Shown here: piece by piece, positions 45,829 through 56,095 of the stretch
Layout: every line of letters begins with the position of its first letter
Numbering within the stretch: position 1 is the stretch's first letter
From: Ectobius pallidus
Taxonomy: Eukaryota; Arthropoda; Insecta; Blattodea; Ectobiidae
Direction: 5' to 3'
Assembly (NCBI GenBank): GCA_964059195.1
Contig: CAXKWD010000013.1
Location: forward strand, 25,582,611 to 25,646,610
DNA length: 64,000 bases
Made by a program: the position numbers and the translations under genes
The notes under the pieces: model-generated
Databases searched by the model: none
Told to the model about the DNA's origin: nothing
The model's input: only the letters and a program-made list of their open reading frames with translations

Positions 45829-46860
45829 AGTGTTCACCGGTGTTTACAGGAAACCTAACAAATGTGAACAATATATCCATAATAAATCAGCACATTTTCA
45901 TGGAACTAAATCTAATGTGTGGAAAAACTTTGTCACTAGAGCCCTAAAAATCTGTAATAATCCTGCAGATCTGTTTGAAGAAAAGAAAAACATACTTAGG
46001 CTAGCAAAAATTAATGGGTACACTGGGAAGTTTATAGAAAGAATTTGGAGAAAAGCGAGTGTGGAGCATACAATTAAAAAAGAAAAAAACCCACAGATAA
46101 ATATGTAAGTGTTACCTACAAACCAGGTGTCAGCCAGAATTTTTGGCAAAGTGCTGTGTAAATTTGGTTTAAAACCTGCCTTTAAAGTGGGGAGAACTTT
46201 GGAGAGTATTTTCTCACAGCAGAAAAAGAACCTTCTTGACACCCCTGGGGTCTACTCTGTTCTTTGTGATGACTGTGATGGGGTATATTTTGGGGGAAAC
46301 TGGGAGAACTTTTAAAATCAGGCTCCAGGAGCATGCTAGGGACATTCGAAATATGAAGACTAACACAGGATTAAGCCAACATATGGTCTCCTTAAAGCAC
46401 AGCATTAAAGACATAGAAGTGGTGAAAGTTGAGAGGGACTTGATTAAGAGAAAGATATGTGAAGCTGTACATATTGCCAGTAATCAGGACAAATGTGTTA
46501 ATAATTACGAGGGTGACCTGGGCGATGAATGGATTGTCATCCGTAGAATGGTTCAAGACAGTGTTACTCCTAAAATTAGTTGGCAGATTAGAAAATGATC
46601 TGAATCTGATTTTGCAATCCCTACGGAATGGATTAATAGATTTCAATGTAATACCATGTTTCTTCACGGTATAAAACCTCCAGCATCTGAGCGTCTACTT
46701 TGTGAATCTACCCACCCACCCCTCACCGATGATGATGGTGACGTAGAGGGGGTTACACCATTCAACCCAGCTGATCTACCAACCAGTACCTGATGAAAAC
46801 TGGGAGGAACCAGTTGAAACGTTGTGCTATAATTTATTATTGAGTTATCCACTGTTTGAA
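45829..46860 (+). mobile_element. Penelope-like retroelement, 3' part with GIY-YIG endonuclease
   Basis: The start FTGVYRKPNK and YIHNKSAHF is the end of a Penelope RT. A linker follows (SVTYKPGVS), and then GVYSVLCDDC, VYFGETGRTFKIRLQEHARD and KICEAVHI of a GIY-YIG nuclease. Frameshifts near 46105, 46140 and 46305 (one extra G in a run) break the frame, and it is cut at its 5' side. The region after the stop at 46596 ends in a possible hammerhead core. It lies in the last intron of gene 1. Confidence 0.88.
46790..46820 (+). ncRNA. Hammerhead-like ribozyme core in Penelope 3' region
   Basis: The order is CTGATGA, then stem AACTGG / loop GAGGAA / CCAGTT, then GAAAC: the conserved core boxes and a perfect 6-bp stem II. 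Hammerhead ribozymes are known from Penelope-like elements at this place. The cleavage-site side (stem III and NUH) is not convincingly complete; the bases after GAAAC are GTTGTGC. This copy may therefore be inactive. Confidence 0.45.
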
Positions 46861-47137
46861 AATTTTAGTTTGTGAATCAGCTGTATGGAAGAAGCTTCAA
46901 TTTTTCTTAGTCATGCTGGTTACGCAATGAAAGAATGACGCTCATTGGTTGATTTAATTTTTATGGATTCAATACGATTGGATGGAAAATATAGGAGGAA
47001 ATTGTGTGCATTGGCAGTCGTTCATCACAAGTTCAATTTAATGATTTGTACAAATTTGGATCTTGGGACTTCGGCTATCTGTTTTAACTTGCATTAGTAG
47101 AGAAGTGTTGTTAATTGCAAAATGTTATTAATTTCAG

Positions 47138-47692
47138 ATAGGATTGGCACATACTTCCACACCTTCAAGGCTAAAAATACCTTCCACAACAGTCACAACA
47201 GCAACGCCAAGAACCTTCAAGAAACCAGTAGGGTCTCCTTCTTCTGGGAGGAAGTGTCTCTTAGGCCCTGGATCTGCCAAGAGACCTGGACCTGGGATCA
47301 CACCAGGAAATACTAGGAGAACTGGAACTCCATCATTAGCCAAGAGAACACCTGTGGCCTCATCATCTCTGATTCGTACTACATCGAGTATGTCTCTAGT
47401 ATCAACTAAGTCTGAACCCAATAAAGCTACCACTCCTGCAGGACGAATTCCTAGAATGACTTCTTTCAGCAACAAACGAAAGGCAACTGAAACTCCAGTT
47501 ACATCAAAGACTCAGGCAAGTTTAAAAACACCTAAGAAATCTGATGTGAGTTCTGGTTCATCTTCTTCTGCATCTGCCTCTACCTCTGCTTCATCTGCAA
47601 CATCTAGCAAGGCTAGGACATTGAAAAGTGTCGTCCGGAAAGTGTCTCAGCGATTATCTGGCAGCAACGATACTCCTCGCTCTAAGACTTAG
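47138..47692 (+). CDS. Host gene 1, terminal exon (184 codons)
   Basis: The acceptor AATTTCAG lies before 47138. It opens in phase 0 with IGLAHTSTPSRLKIPST and ends at TAG 47690. It is strongly basic and rich in Ser, Thr, Pro and Lys, with many Ser/Thr-Pro sites (TPSR, TPRT, SPSS, TPKK). There is a poly-Ser/Ala stretch and a final basic segment, RTLKSVVRKVSQRLSGS. Such tails are usually disordered and often bind microtubules or nucleic acids and are cell-cycle phosphorylated, but that role is inference only. AATAAA-like signals follow. Confidence 0.85.
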   Translation: MGLAHTSTPSRLKIPSTTVTTATPRTFKKPVGSPSSGRKCLLGPGSAKRPGPGITPGNTRRTGTPSLAKRTPVASSSLIRTTSSMSLVSTKSEPNKATTPAGRIPRMTSFSNKRKATETPVTSKTQASLKTPKKSDVSSGSSSSASASTSASSATSSKARTLKSVVRKVSQRLSGSNDTPRSKT

Positions 47693-47940
47693 AATCTTTA
47701 AATTTATAAGTGTTCAATTTTTCTGAATCATTAAATTTATAAATGTTCACATTATTTTTTCTAGGATCAATAAATTTATAAATGTCCACATTTTTTCTAT
47801 CTTTATTTTTAGTCTAAAGTCTATATAATTTCCTTCTATTCAGTGGCTCCTGTAGTAGACACGTTAGGTTATAATATGCATTAAGGTGAAATGCTACTTT
47901 GACTTATATTTTAAATTCTTCACTGGTGAAGTATCAATAA
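47693..47940 (+). terminator. 3' UTR and poly(A) signals of gene 1, with three-copy repeat
   Basis: Three diverged direct copies, of the form AAATTTATAAATGTTCAC and AATCA, run from 47696 to about 47800. AATAAA occurs at about 47768 and again near 47936. Either could serve as the poly(A) signal. Confidence 0.55.
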
Positions 47941-48007
47941 ATTTTCATGAAAGATCAAAAAGTTGTTTTGTTTATACAAATGTATACTTCCTGAACATTG
48001 TGGACGT

Positions 48008-49274
48008 TGAGGGTAATGAATAAAAATAAGCAATTGCTTTTTCTGACATTTTTCAAGCAATTCCTTATAATTTTATGACTAAAACGTATAGCAATTTGAA
48101 CTCCAATAAAAGCCTAGACCTCTCTAGCAATTCCTTAACATTTTATGAATAAAGTTTAGCAATTGCTATCCATTAGCAGCAATTACTTTATATTTTCTAA
48201 GGCAGGTCAGTAGGTGTCTTGAGATCAGTCAAGAAGAGTTTATTTTTACGAACATGGCTGCTTTTATGAATATTTGGAAGTGAAAAGTATATAATGTTCG
48301 TAGAAATAGTGGTGAAAATGATTATAGGAAACTGTATAGGTTTAGTGAAGTAAATGTGGAGTGGCTTGGTGATCACGAGAGAAGCTTGGTGGTGCAATTT
48401 CTTCCAAGGACCGGATGAGAATATTTCTGAGGCATGTGTCTGACGCAGGATATCTTGGTAATTGAAAAACAATATTACAAAAGTTTAATTTAAATTTCTA
48501 TACATGAGGCTGTTTTCTGTTGTGATATTTTCACAAGTGTGTAGTGTAATAAAACTATAATAAGTGCAGTATAATTAAATATACAGTAATTGCAAACATT
48601 TAATTAAAGTAACAGTTACATAATTTGTCACTTACATTCAATTTTATTCAATGTGGGATTATTTTGAGAGTCTACAAGGTCCAGGAACATCTTCTCCCAA
48701 GATTTATATACAATTTTTTTGTTTCCCATAGCATTCACATCAAACTTCCATTTAACTTACATTTTCATATTACTTAATTTCTTGAATATTTGTTTGGCAC
48801 TGTGAACTTCTCCAAATTCTGCTTCATACCTTTTCAAAAATTTTCCTACTGCAATTTCTTTTTCTCTTTTCACGCTGGGAAGCTGAGATTTACTGAATAA
48901 AACCTTGTTGTCCTTTAACATCATGAACATTTTAGTATTACTATCTATTTCCCTTTCATCGCCTGACCCACTACATTAGCTATCCATGATTGAATAATCA
49001 TGTTCCTCTCTTCAGCAAGCTACGAGTACAAGTAAATAAAATCCAATCAACATTGTTAATAATTGCCACCAGTTTCAAAGACTCTGACAGAGAAGGAGGG
49101 AAAAGAAACTAGCAAATGCTGGAACTTCCTAGACGAAGCTAGGAAAAGCCTATTATTTTTATTCATATATTGGTCCAGCATTTGCTTTTGCTCCTAGCAA
49201 TTCCTAGTAAGATTTTGCTTTTGCTAGAAATCAATTTCTCTTAGCAATTACTTTGTTTTTATTCATCACCCTCA
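48008..49274 (-). mobile_element. DNA transposon relic with TGAGGGTAATGAATAAAAA ends
   Basis: The left end TGAGGGTAATGAATAAAAA and the right end, read inward, TGAGGGTGATGAATAAAAA match, and similarity goes on into AGCAATTGC/AGTAATTGC. TAGCAATTCC-like words repeat near both ends. The body carries a broken Myb/SANT-like frame on the minus strand. Harbinger transposons carry such an accessory DNA-binding protein, so that group is possible. The 3-bp duplication expected for it is not clear (GTT and ATT). Confidence 0.65.
48640..48998 (-). pseudogene. Broken Myb/SANT- or zeste-like DNA-binding domain protein
   Basis: Minus strand, one frame with two stops: MDS, stop, CSGSGDEREIDSNTKMFM, then KSQLPSVKREKEIAVGKF, RYEAEFGEVHSAKQIFKKL and NMKM, stop, followed by VKWKFDVNAM and YKSWEKMFLDLV. 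Helical spacing with the QI..KL.NMK end resembles the trihelix/zeste-type domain found in transposon accessory proteins and in host regulators. The stops show it is dead. It lies wholly between the inverted ends of the surrounding transposon. Confidence 0.55.
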
Positions 49275-49325
49275 TTGTTTTACAGTGACTCACTGGCTAT
49301 CAAAAATTAAAAAAAAAACTGCTAT

Positions 49326-49772
49326 TTAACATGTATTCACTGCATGCCTTGCATCACCTTTGTAGATCACTGCGGACCATTTGCATCCCATATTAAACTC
49401 TGACACTGTCTTCACTACCCCTAGTTCCAATTTCTGTTTGGATATGCAAGTTTCTTTGGGGCAATGTTTCCATAGAACACTGTGGAGACATTCATTCTGA
49501 TTTTGAGTGGCACCTTTTATACACCTCTGCAACAGTTCAGTAGATGCTAATCTCTCATAAATAGGCACAATTTTTTGTACTACCTCAGGGCTAAGCTTGC
49601 AAGTCATTCTATCATGGCTATCCACTTGTGGGAACCTGTAATAAAGAAATATTTGCCACTCTCCCACCCAGTCAAAGCTCGTTTGGTGACGTCGAGCCAG
49701 GGAACCAACTCCCCTATTCTCCCAATTATGCTTCCCAATAGAAACTTGCGTGTACATAGGTATATAACACAC
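49326..49772 (-). pseudogene. Transposase-like fragment (GATQNQNECLHSVLW)
   Basis: The 148-residue frame contains RFPQVDSHDRMTCKLSPEVV, YERLASTELLQRCIKGATQN and LWKHCPKETCISKQKLELG. The block C.xG.TQN.NE.xHsx.W...PK is a repeated signature of transposon-derived proteins in invertebrates. It is seen near the end of the catalytic domain, with the Glu of NE as a likely third acidic residue. The family name is not certain. The start of the protein is not found upstream, so this is a remnant. Confidence 0.5.
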
Positions 49773-50578
49773 ATCAAAAAGACTATTTTGAGGGCAAACA
49801 AGTATCTTGACACTTGCTAAAATAACCTTATGGTTTTACAACACAACATAGGGCACATCAGAATGTGTAAAAAACTATTGTTTCAAATTATTTGTATAAA
49901 AACAGCCTTTTCAATGCTTTAATATTTTGACACGCGGCTCGGCGGGAAACTGCAAATTCAAACCGCCCTGTCCCTCGTTCGGCGATTTTACGAAAATACA
50001 CGAAGCAATCACTTCATCCCTTCATAACCTCAGGAGGAGCGGAACAAGTCGGGCCACGGCCCACATTTCAGACTTCCACGGTGTGACGAAATCGTAGCGA
50101 GTAAAATTTGCTTCTGGCGAATGAAAGTTTTAGAACCATAAAATATTATATTCCTTGTTATTTAAATTTACTTTATAACATGAATTCTTATTTTCGCATT
50201 AACTAGAGGAAGCATTGCTTCCATTGCTTCCATGGACGGCACGCCACTGCTAAAATACGGTAATACTTATGCACAAGCACATATGTCGATGTTCAGTAAG
50301 TGGGAAACATGTAGTATCAAAATTAACCAATATTATTTTTTATATAATTTTTGTTGGGTTAAAGCGCTTAAGTCGACGTAAGTTTTTATACCAGAAACAC
50401 TTCAGACTAAGGTGATTGAGTACAGTGAAACGAATGTAAGTTCATTATTGGCATGTTGGTAGTCTGTGCGTTGTGTTCTTTGTTAGTCAGGAATGGTGTA
50501 ATAGCAGATGATAGTGCAACATGTCTAGTAGAGGAAAACTGTGTGTTTCATTAGTGTTATCAAATCTTAAAGTAAGTA
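49773..50578. other. No gene seen; locally CpG-richer patch at 49925-50110
   Basis: The patch is GC-richer than its neighbours and has several CG dinucleotides, but no coding frame or promoter motif I can defend. It may belong to the same lost transposon as the 49326-49772 fragment. Confidence 0.35.
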
Positions 50579-51387
50579 CCGTATTTTACGGACCATAAGA
50601 GGCACTTTTTTACCTTGAAAACAGAGCCTTAAATGTTGGGTGCCTCTAATGGTCCAAAGTACGATTAAAGTAAATAAATAAAAAAAAAATTATGGTAAAT
50701 ATTGCTGGAATACCATAGTTATACACAAGGTGGTGTAAACGATAAGAGTTACATATTTTAACAAGGACATCACTGCACTTTTTTACTTTTAAAACAGAGC
50801 CTTAAAAGTTGGGTGCTTCTAATAGTCAGCAAATTAAAATTATGGTAAATATTGCCAGAATACTGTAGTTATAAACAAGGTGTTGTAAACGATAATACAG
50901 TTAAAAATTTTAGCACAGACTGTACATCACTGCCTTTGTCACAATCGTAAAATGAGGGTAGCTGGAAGCCAGATATATGTGAAAAGAAAGGAATGTTGAG
51001 TTCTTTTATACAGAAGGGGTGTCTTCGCCGGGTGGTTTAAATGAAGGCAAACACCTTTAAACAGTCTTGTCCCGTTACACTTAACGTATGCTGAATTGAG
51101 GGTTAGATTGTGTAAAAGTATTTTCAGTCTTTCACGAGAAATAGATGTTAAAATTTACGAGATGCCACCAGTACAGAAGAGATTTTCGTACAATGCAAAT
51201 TTTAAGTTAGAAGTGATTTACACCAACTCCATTGTACAAGGTTATAATTTGCTTACGTAATGAAGTATATTATTCCCTTCAAATTGTTTCGTTTAGAATT
51301 ACATTAAATTTCTTTCCCTTCAAATTTCCATTTTAAAATTAAGGTGTGTCTTATGATCCGGAACGTCTTATGGTCCGTAAAATATGG
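50579..51387 (+). mobile_element. Pogo-like (Tc1/mariner group) element, TA duplication
   Basis: The ends CCGTATTTTACGGACCATAA and, from the right, CCATATTTTACGGACCATAA are inverted, with TA outside both (50577-50578 and 51388-51389). The left roughly 170 bp is duplicated in tandem inside (GAGCCTTAAA.GTTGGGTGC at about 50625 and again at about 50800). A short piece of a pogo/CENP-B-type helix-turn-helix frame remains at 51162-51260. A second, more decayed copy is at 37007-37755. Confidence 0.85.
51162..51260 (+). pseudogene. N-terminal remnant of a pogo/CENP-B-type transposase
   Basis: Reads MPPVQKRFSYNANFKLEVIY, then TNSIVQGYN, and stops. A basic start followed by SY..NFKLEVI is the first helix of the CENP-B N-terminal DNA-binding domain found in pogo transposases. 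The rest of the transposase is deleted. The domain would bind the terminal repeats. Confidence 0.55.
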
Positions 51388-51389
51388 TA

Positions 51390-51956
51390 CATTGCAAGCT
51401 GATTATGAAGGTAAATAAAATATATATTTTTAATGAAATAATTATTCATTAGAACTTATCATTTCCACAGAAAAATCCATACTGGTATGCAAGTAATGCA
51501 TTAGCAACCAACAAGATTTTAGTTGAATTATTTCAAGATCTGATTTGGTTTTGTAATAAAATTAATGTATTTCATTCGTATTCCTTTTTTATGTTTTAAT
51601 AGAAATGAAATTTGAGTAGGCTTATTTCAATCCTATTATGTGGTCTCTAGTTATAATTAATTTTTAGTTATTGAATATGAGGCAAAAATTGTACATTAGT
51701 AACCCTAGAATATATGGAGCAGTAGTAACTTTCACTTATGCTACATTAAAGAGCACTTTCACTTAAGCCAAAGATTTTTTAAAAGAAATTAATTACAAGT
51801 ATTATTAATATTAGGCATCTGTAAAACACATAAAGTGATGCAATAATGCACAAATCATGTGTCATTGTGTGAAAATACAGCAACAGGCACAAAAAATGCT
51901 TGCCAAACCTGCATTTCATAAAAACTGCTCTCTAGTAAAATTGCATTTTTTTTTAA
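51390..51956. other. No gene seen
   Basis: AT-rich spacer. No repeats with boundaries or coding frames recognised. Confidence 0.45.
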
Positions 51957-53037
51957 CTTAAAGGAGACAGAAGTGTTGAAAGTGATTTTCTAAACTATTT
52001 GTACTAGAAACTTGAAATTTTGTACAATTAATTTAAACATAAAAAGATGTTGAAATTTCAAATTTCACTTTGATATCTCATTTTGTTTTTGAGATATAAT
52101 TAAATTAATTGATTTTTTAAAATCAAAATTGAAATCTATCTCAGACAGATATTTAAAAATGGATCTGAATTTTTTATGTGAGATTCTATGATGCTTGCTT
52201 AACAGATTCAATGATTCAGATTTTTTATATTATTTATACTTTTTGTTAAAAAAATAGTTTACCCAAATAAATAAAATGTTGATGAAAAATTTATATATTT
52301 TTATGCAAAATATTAATTTAAAAAAACACTAAGACCCATACCAAAAATCTGATTAGATAGTTTATTACAAACATCATAAAGTACACTGTGAAAAAATTTC
52401 ATAGCTGTATCTATATTTTTGTGGGAGAAGATAGATTTTGAATGTGGCAAAGTAACATGAAAATTGAAACTGAGAAAACAAGCGATTAAAGTTTACATGC
52501 ACTCAGAGTAAAATATAAGCATCTTCTGTACCTATAAATAAACCCAGTGGCGGACGCAGACATTTTTTTCGAGGGGGATTTGAATAGGTAGAAAGAATAC
52601 AAAAAAAAAAAAATAATCAACTTACATATACAAATAGTTTATAAAACTGGCCAATTAGAGTACTTTTTTCAAATTTCGGTGGGGGGGATGTAACCCCCCT
52701 ATCCCCCCCTGCGTCCGCCACTGAATAAACCTTTATAATTACAAACTTTATAGTTACACTGAACTATCACTATACATGAATGGAGCCCTACACAACACTT
52801 ATATTACATATTTTACTCCTAAATACACTATATTAAATACGATTAGGTAACAAAGGATAGCACGAGAATTACGTGCAGTACTTTAAAAATGGCGTCAGAA
52901 AGACTTGTTCCATGCGCCCAAATGACATAAAATTTTTCACAGATATACTTTAGAGTATGCTTGATTTTTTTGTACTAAAAAAAAAAATCGCGATTTTTGA
53001 CCAAAATAGCAAAATCAACACTTCTGTCCTCTCTAAG
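51957..53037. mobile_element. TIR element with GACAGAAGTGTTGA ends
   Basis: The left end CTTAAAGGAGACAGAAGTGT and the right end, read inward, CTTAGAGAGGACAGAAGTGT extend to 23 bp with four mismatches. The body is AT-rich and non-coding and is interrupted by the hAT MITE at 52545-52723. A target duplication is not visible, so the exact ends are approximate. Confidence 0.65.
52545..52723. mobile_element. Small hAT MITE, 8-bp duplication AATAAACC
   Basis: A 15-bp perfect inverted repeat, CAGTGGCGGACGCAG, lies at both ends. AATAAACC sits directly outside both (52537-52544 and 52724-52731). At 179 bp it is a minimal non-autonomous hAT copy nested in the 51957-53037 element. Confidence 0.95.
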
Positions 53038-53185
53038 TGCCTTTTCCCTGATAGCCTTCAAATTTTTCTTCATAGAACTTAAAAGTCCTCAATGAGATAA
53101 AACAGAAAACTTGTAAGTAACTATGTAACTTGTAAGTAAGTAAATTTTGTCATATCTTAGATAAGTTAAAACACTTTTTTTTCTT

Positions 53186-53203
53186 TTCTCATCATCATCA
53201 TCA

Positions 53204-53292
<89 letters not shown>
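53186..53292. repeat. ATC/ATT microsatellite
   Basis: A few ATC units pass into about 30 ATT units. The sequence just after it, near 53345-53385 (CCTGACGATGAGC, then GCTCATTCGGGTG), recalls the end of some Penelope elements. Confidence 0.9.
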
Positions 53293-54199
53293 TCACTATT
53301 CATCTCCCTCCTTTTTCACTCTGCTCTCTTTTGACTTGCACCTGACGATGAGCACAAGCAACCTTGCTCATTCGGGTGTATTTTCTGAATATATTTATAG
53401 TACCGGTATATTATATAACAAAGATTTGTTAATTTTTTATGTTTAAAATTTAAATTATTGTTTTTGTATCTTTGATATGTTATAAATAAATAAATAAAGA
53501 AGCTATATTTTTGATGGCCTGGATAAAGTTAAAACCTTATAACAAAAATTTCCATCAAAGATGGACGCATCCTTGCTACATGGTAGACGTATTAGCATCT
53601 GAAATGAAGTCTGTAGGAGTCTAAAGGAAAAGTGGGAATGGGGCTAGGCATGTTCTTAGGGAGTCAAGTGTCTTGGTATCAGCATATCAAGCTGGAAACT
53701 TGGTTTCCATTCCCGCTCAGGGCTAATTTACCCCTCAATAACTTATAAGTGATAAGGAAAGATATCTTTATATAAAAAAATTGACAATTGTCATATAAAT
53801 TGCAAAAGACCACAAATTTTATGCTGCTGTAAGCTGAAAAACCCTGTCATTCTTTTTGTTTAATTTACACAAGAACTGTCAAGTGTGCCAACGCACTAAA
53901 AAAATCATTTCTCGTTGCCTTTTCCAGTTATGTGTTCAAATAATAAAATTGTATGTATAGTAGGCCTACTTACCAAAGAAACTTGTGTTAATAGTTTCAG
54001 GAAAATTACATTTTCGCTTGTAGAAACTAAATTATTTTATTGACTATAGTATTAGAGTTTTTATATTCCCTACAACATATAGAATACATCCTGGAAATCT
54101 ACTGGCTTACTTCATCTCCACCCTGTATTTGCTCGGCCAACTTTGATACTTAACACTGATTCTTTGTAATTGGGAATGTAGTAAAAAATTAATACTTAC
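53293..54199. other. No gene seen; probably intron or 3' region of the EDEM-like gene
   Basis: Lies downstream of the exon at 54200-54391 on the minus strand. I could not find the following EDEM exon here. Confidence 0.4.
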
Positions 54200-54391
54200 T
54201 GTAGTGTTATACTGCAATGTAAGATCCATAAGGGCAATTCGTTGCCTACTTTCTATTTTCCTTGATTTAAATTTGTCAACCTTTTCCCAGTCAGACAAAC
54301 GGAACTTCTCATTTACTGGGAATAAATGGCCTTCTGTTGTGAAGATATACTTTTCAAAATGTTTATTTACATAGTTGTCCTTATCAAAAAG
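54200..54391 (-). CDS. EDEM1: EDEM1-like GH47 protein, exon downstream of 55520-55690
   Basis: Minus strand, acceptor TTTTACAG before 54391, donor ACA|GTAAGT after 54200, phase 0, 64 codons. It begins LFDKDNYVNKHFEKYIFTTE and then GHLFPVNEKF. It completes the KYLxLLFD block begun by the upstream exon and supplies the TTEGH motif, whose Thr/Glu region binds calcium in GH47 enzymes. EDEM proteins act in the ER lumen to mark misfolded glycoproteins for degradation by trimming mannose. If the donor were not used, the frame would stop 34 codons later. Confidence 0.88.
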
Positions 54392-55519
54392 CTGTAAAAG
54401 AAAATTATTTATTTAATAAAAGGAAGAAATTGGATTTACATATAAGTAAACATTGACTTAAATTACATTGTACTGGAAAACACTGAAGGGGAATATCATT
54501 AAATACATAAAAATCACTACTTCGCTATTAATTTGTACGCTGCACAATTGTTTTATTATTCAATTAATTAACTGAAGGAAGAGTACAGAATGTTAACAAC
54601 CACTACAAGCACTACCACCAAAACAAGAAGAAACATGAAATGCCTTACATTCATGCATATTTTAAGCAGAAAAAAAGCAGGTCATACTGTACATTCAAAG
54701 TAAACTTTTAAATTTTCACATAAATTTCCACTTTAAATTTTGTCTGATAAGCAAATTTAGAAAGCATGTGATCGTTAAAAGGCCACATTTCAGAAACTAT
54801 TGAGTTTTAGAAGACAGTTTATTGAGAAAGTTTGAAAAACACATTCAGTTATATCGATTGATACAATAAAAAAAAGTTTGTTACTTAAAAAGCATTTGAC
54901 TATTTAATTGGTCGATACTCTGGTAACATCAACAAATTTGGTTAAAATCAATAAAGTTCTTTCAATGGACCTTGTAAATGTGTATACTAAGTTTCATGAA
55001 AATCTGATAAAGCGTATTCAAAACATTGTGCATACAGATACATGGATGGATGGACAGATTTTGTCTGAAGTCGGTGGTGGCTCATAACCACACATTCCCA
55101 ATAATAAATCTCGCACAAGGCTTGTTTGCACACCCAGTTTGCCGTAGAACATTCTACTTCACGTACTTGTTGTAAGTAAGTAATTTGTTAAGTTTTTACT
55201 TACAACAAGTACTTGAAGTAGAATGTTTTGAAGTTTAATATATAATATGGACTATTCACAATGTTTTCGCAACTAGTTTAATGAAACAGGGTGCCTATAT
55301 TATGAGTTACGTATTCCACCTAGACATAAATAAAAAAAAATTATATCAAACAAAAGCTGGCACTTTCACCTTCAATATGATCTGAAAAACTAAAACTAGT
55401 ACAAAGAGCGACTTTAAGCCCTATGGATGTGCATCAATGAAATATAGCCTTTGAACACAATCTCAAGATTTATCTGGCCTAAGGTAAGTCACTTTTATAT
55501 GAATAAGGAAGATTTTTAC
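54392..55519 (-). other. Intron of the EDEM-like gene; holds a widespread repeat motif and a hairpin
   Basis: Contains, at 54960-55085, a short arthropod repeat motif (GTTTCATGAAAATCTGATAAA). Related sequences occur inverted at 59075-59255 and 61490-61690. The hairpin at 55148-55227 is listed separately. Confidence 0.55.
55148..55227. repeat. Short hairpin with 32-bp arms
   Basis: AACATTCTACTTCA, one variable base, then GTACTTGTTGTAAGTAA at 55148 pairs with its complement ending at 55227. One mismatch is visible, and the loop is about 16 bases. It sits in an intron of the EDEM-like gene. Confidence 0.8.
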
Positions 55520-55690
55520 CAGGATCAAGTATTTGCATGTTTCACTCAGGAAGAAGCTCTCCATATGATCTATAATACCAGGCATTTCAAAATCATGAAG
55601 ACCTCCATATCCACAGTGAGTGCGGGTACGGTTGTTGAGAGTATAAATAATTTCCCTTCCAACATGGAGGTAAAATGGATTTTTGGTCGC
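55520..55690 (-). CDS. EDEM1: EDEM1-like GH47 protein, internal exon
   Basis: Minus strand, acceptor CCTGCAG before 55690, donor CTG|GTAAAA after 55520, 57 codons in phase 0. It encodes ATKNPFYLHVGREIIYTLNN, then RTRTHCGYGGLHD and HMESFFLSETCKYLIL. The block MESFFLSETxKYLxLL is the most conserved part of class I mannosidase-like proteins; its Glu corresponds to a catalytic acid of GH47. Joined to the next exon it reads KYLILLFDKDN. Upstream exons were not found in the rest of the window, so the gene starts beyond it or lies in very short exons I missed. Confidence 0.92.
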
Positions 55691-56095
55691 CTGCAGGCAG
55701 AAAAAAAAAAACATTAAATCACAGCTCATACATATGGATCTGAAAATGCTGAGATTAAAACTTTGAAAATTTTTTAAAAGTTGATTATGAAGTTTTTAAG
55801 TTGTTTGAAACAAATTTCTACTGTTTTACTCAAGAACCACTGGTAGATTTTTCTCTCTCTCTTTTGTTACCGGTACCGTATTCTTTGTACTTTTATTCTT
55901 TTTCTCTCATTTTTCATTTGTAATTTTGTGAGTATACAGGTATTGAGTCCAATAGGCTACCTCCAATGGGAGGTGGTTTGTTTGTTTGTTTGTTTGTTTG
56001 TTTGCAAATGTTTCTTCCCCCAATATGAATTTAACATTTGATTATTTTAAATAATAATCTCTAAATTATTTTGCTAAAAATATATAGGCCTATTT

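Noticed and set aside
48763..48775. Splice donor (AAAAT|GTAAGTT) ending a SANT-like host exon
   Set aside because: The protein similarity continues in frame past this point after a stop, so it is a broken frame and not an exon end.
53345..53385. Penelope 3' end (CTGACGATGAGC)
   Set aside because: Suggestive word and a small GAGCA/GCTC hairpin, but no GAAAC box and no coding remnant beside it.
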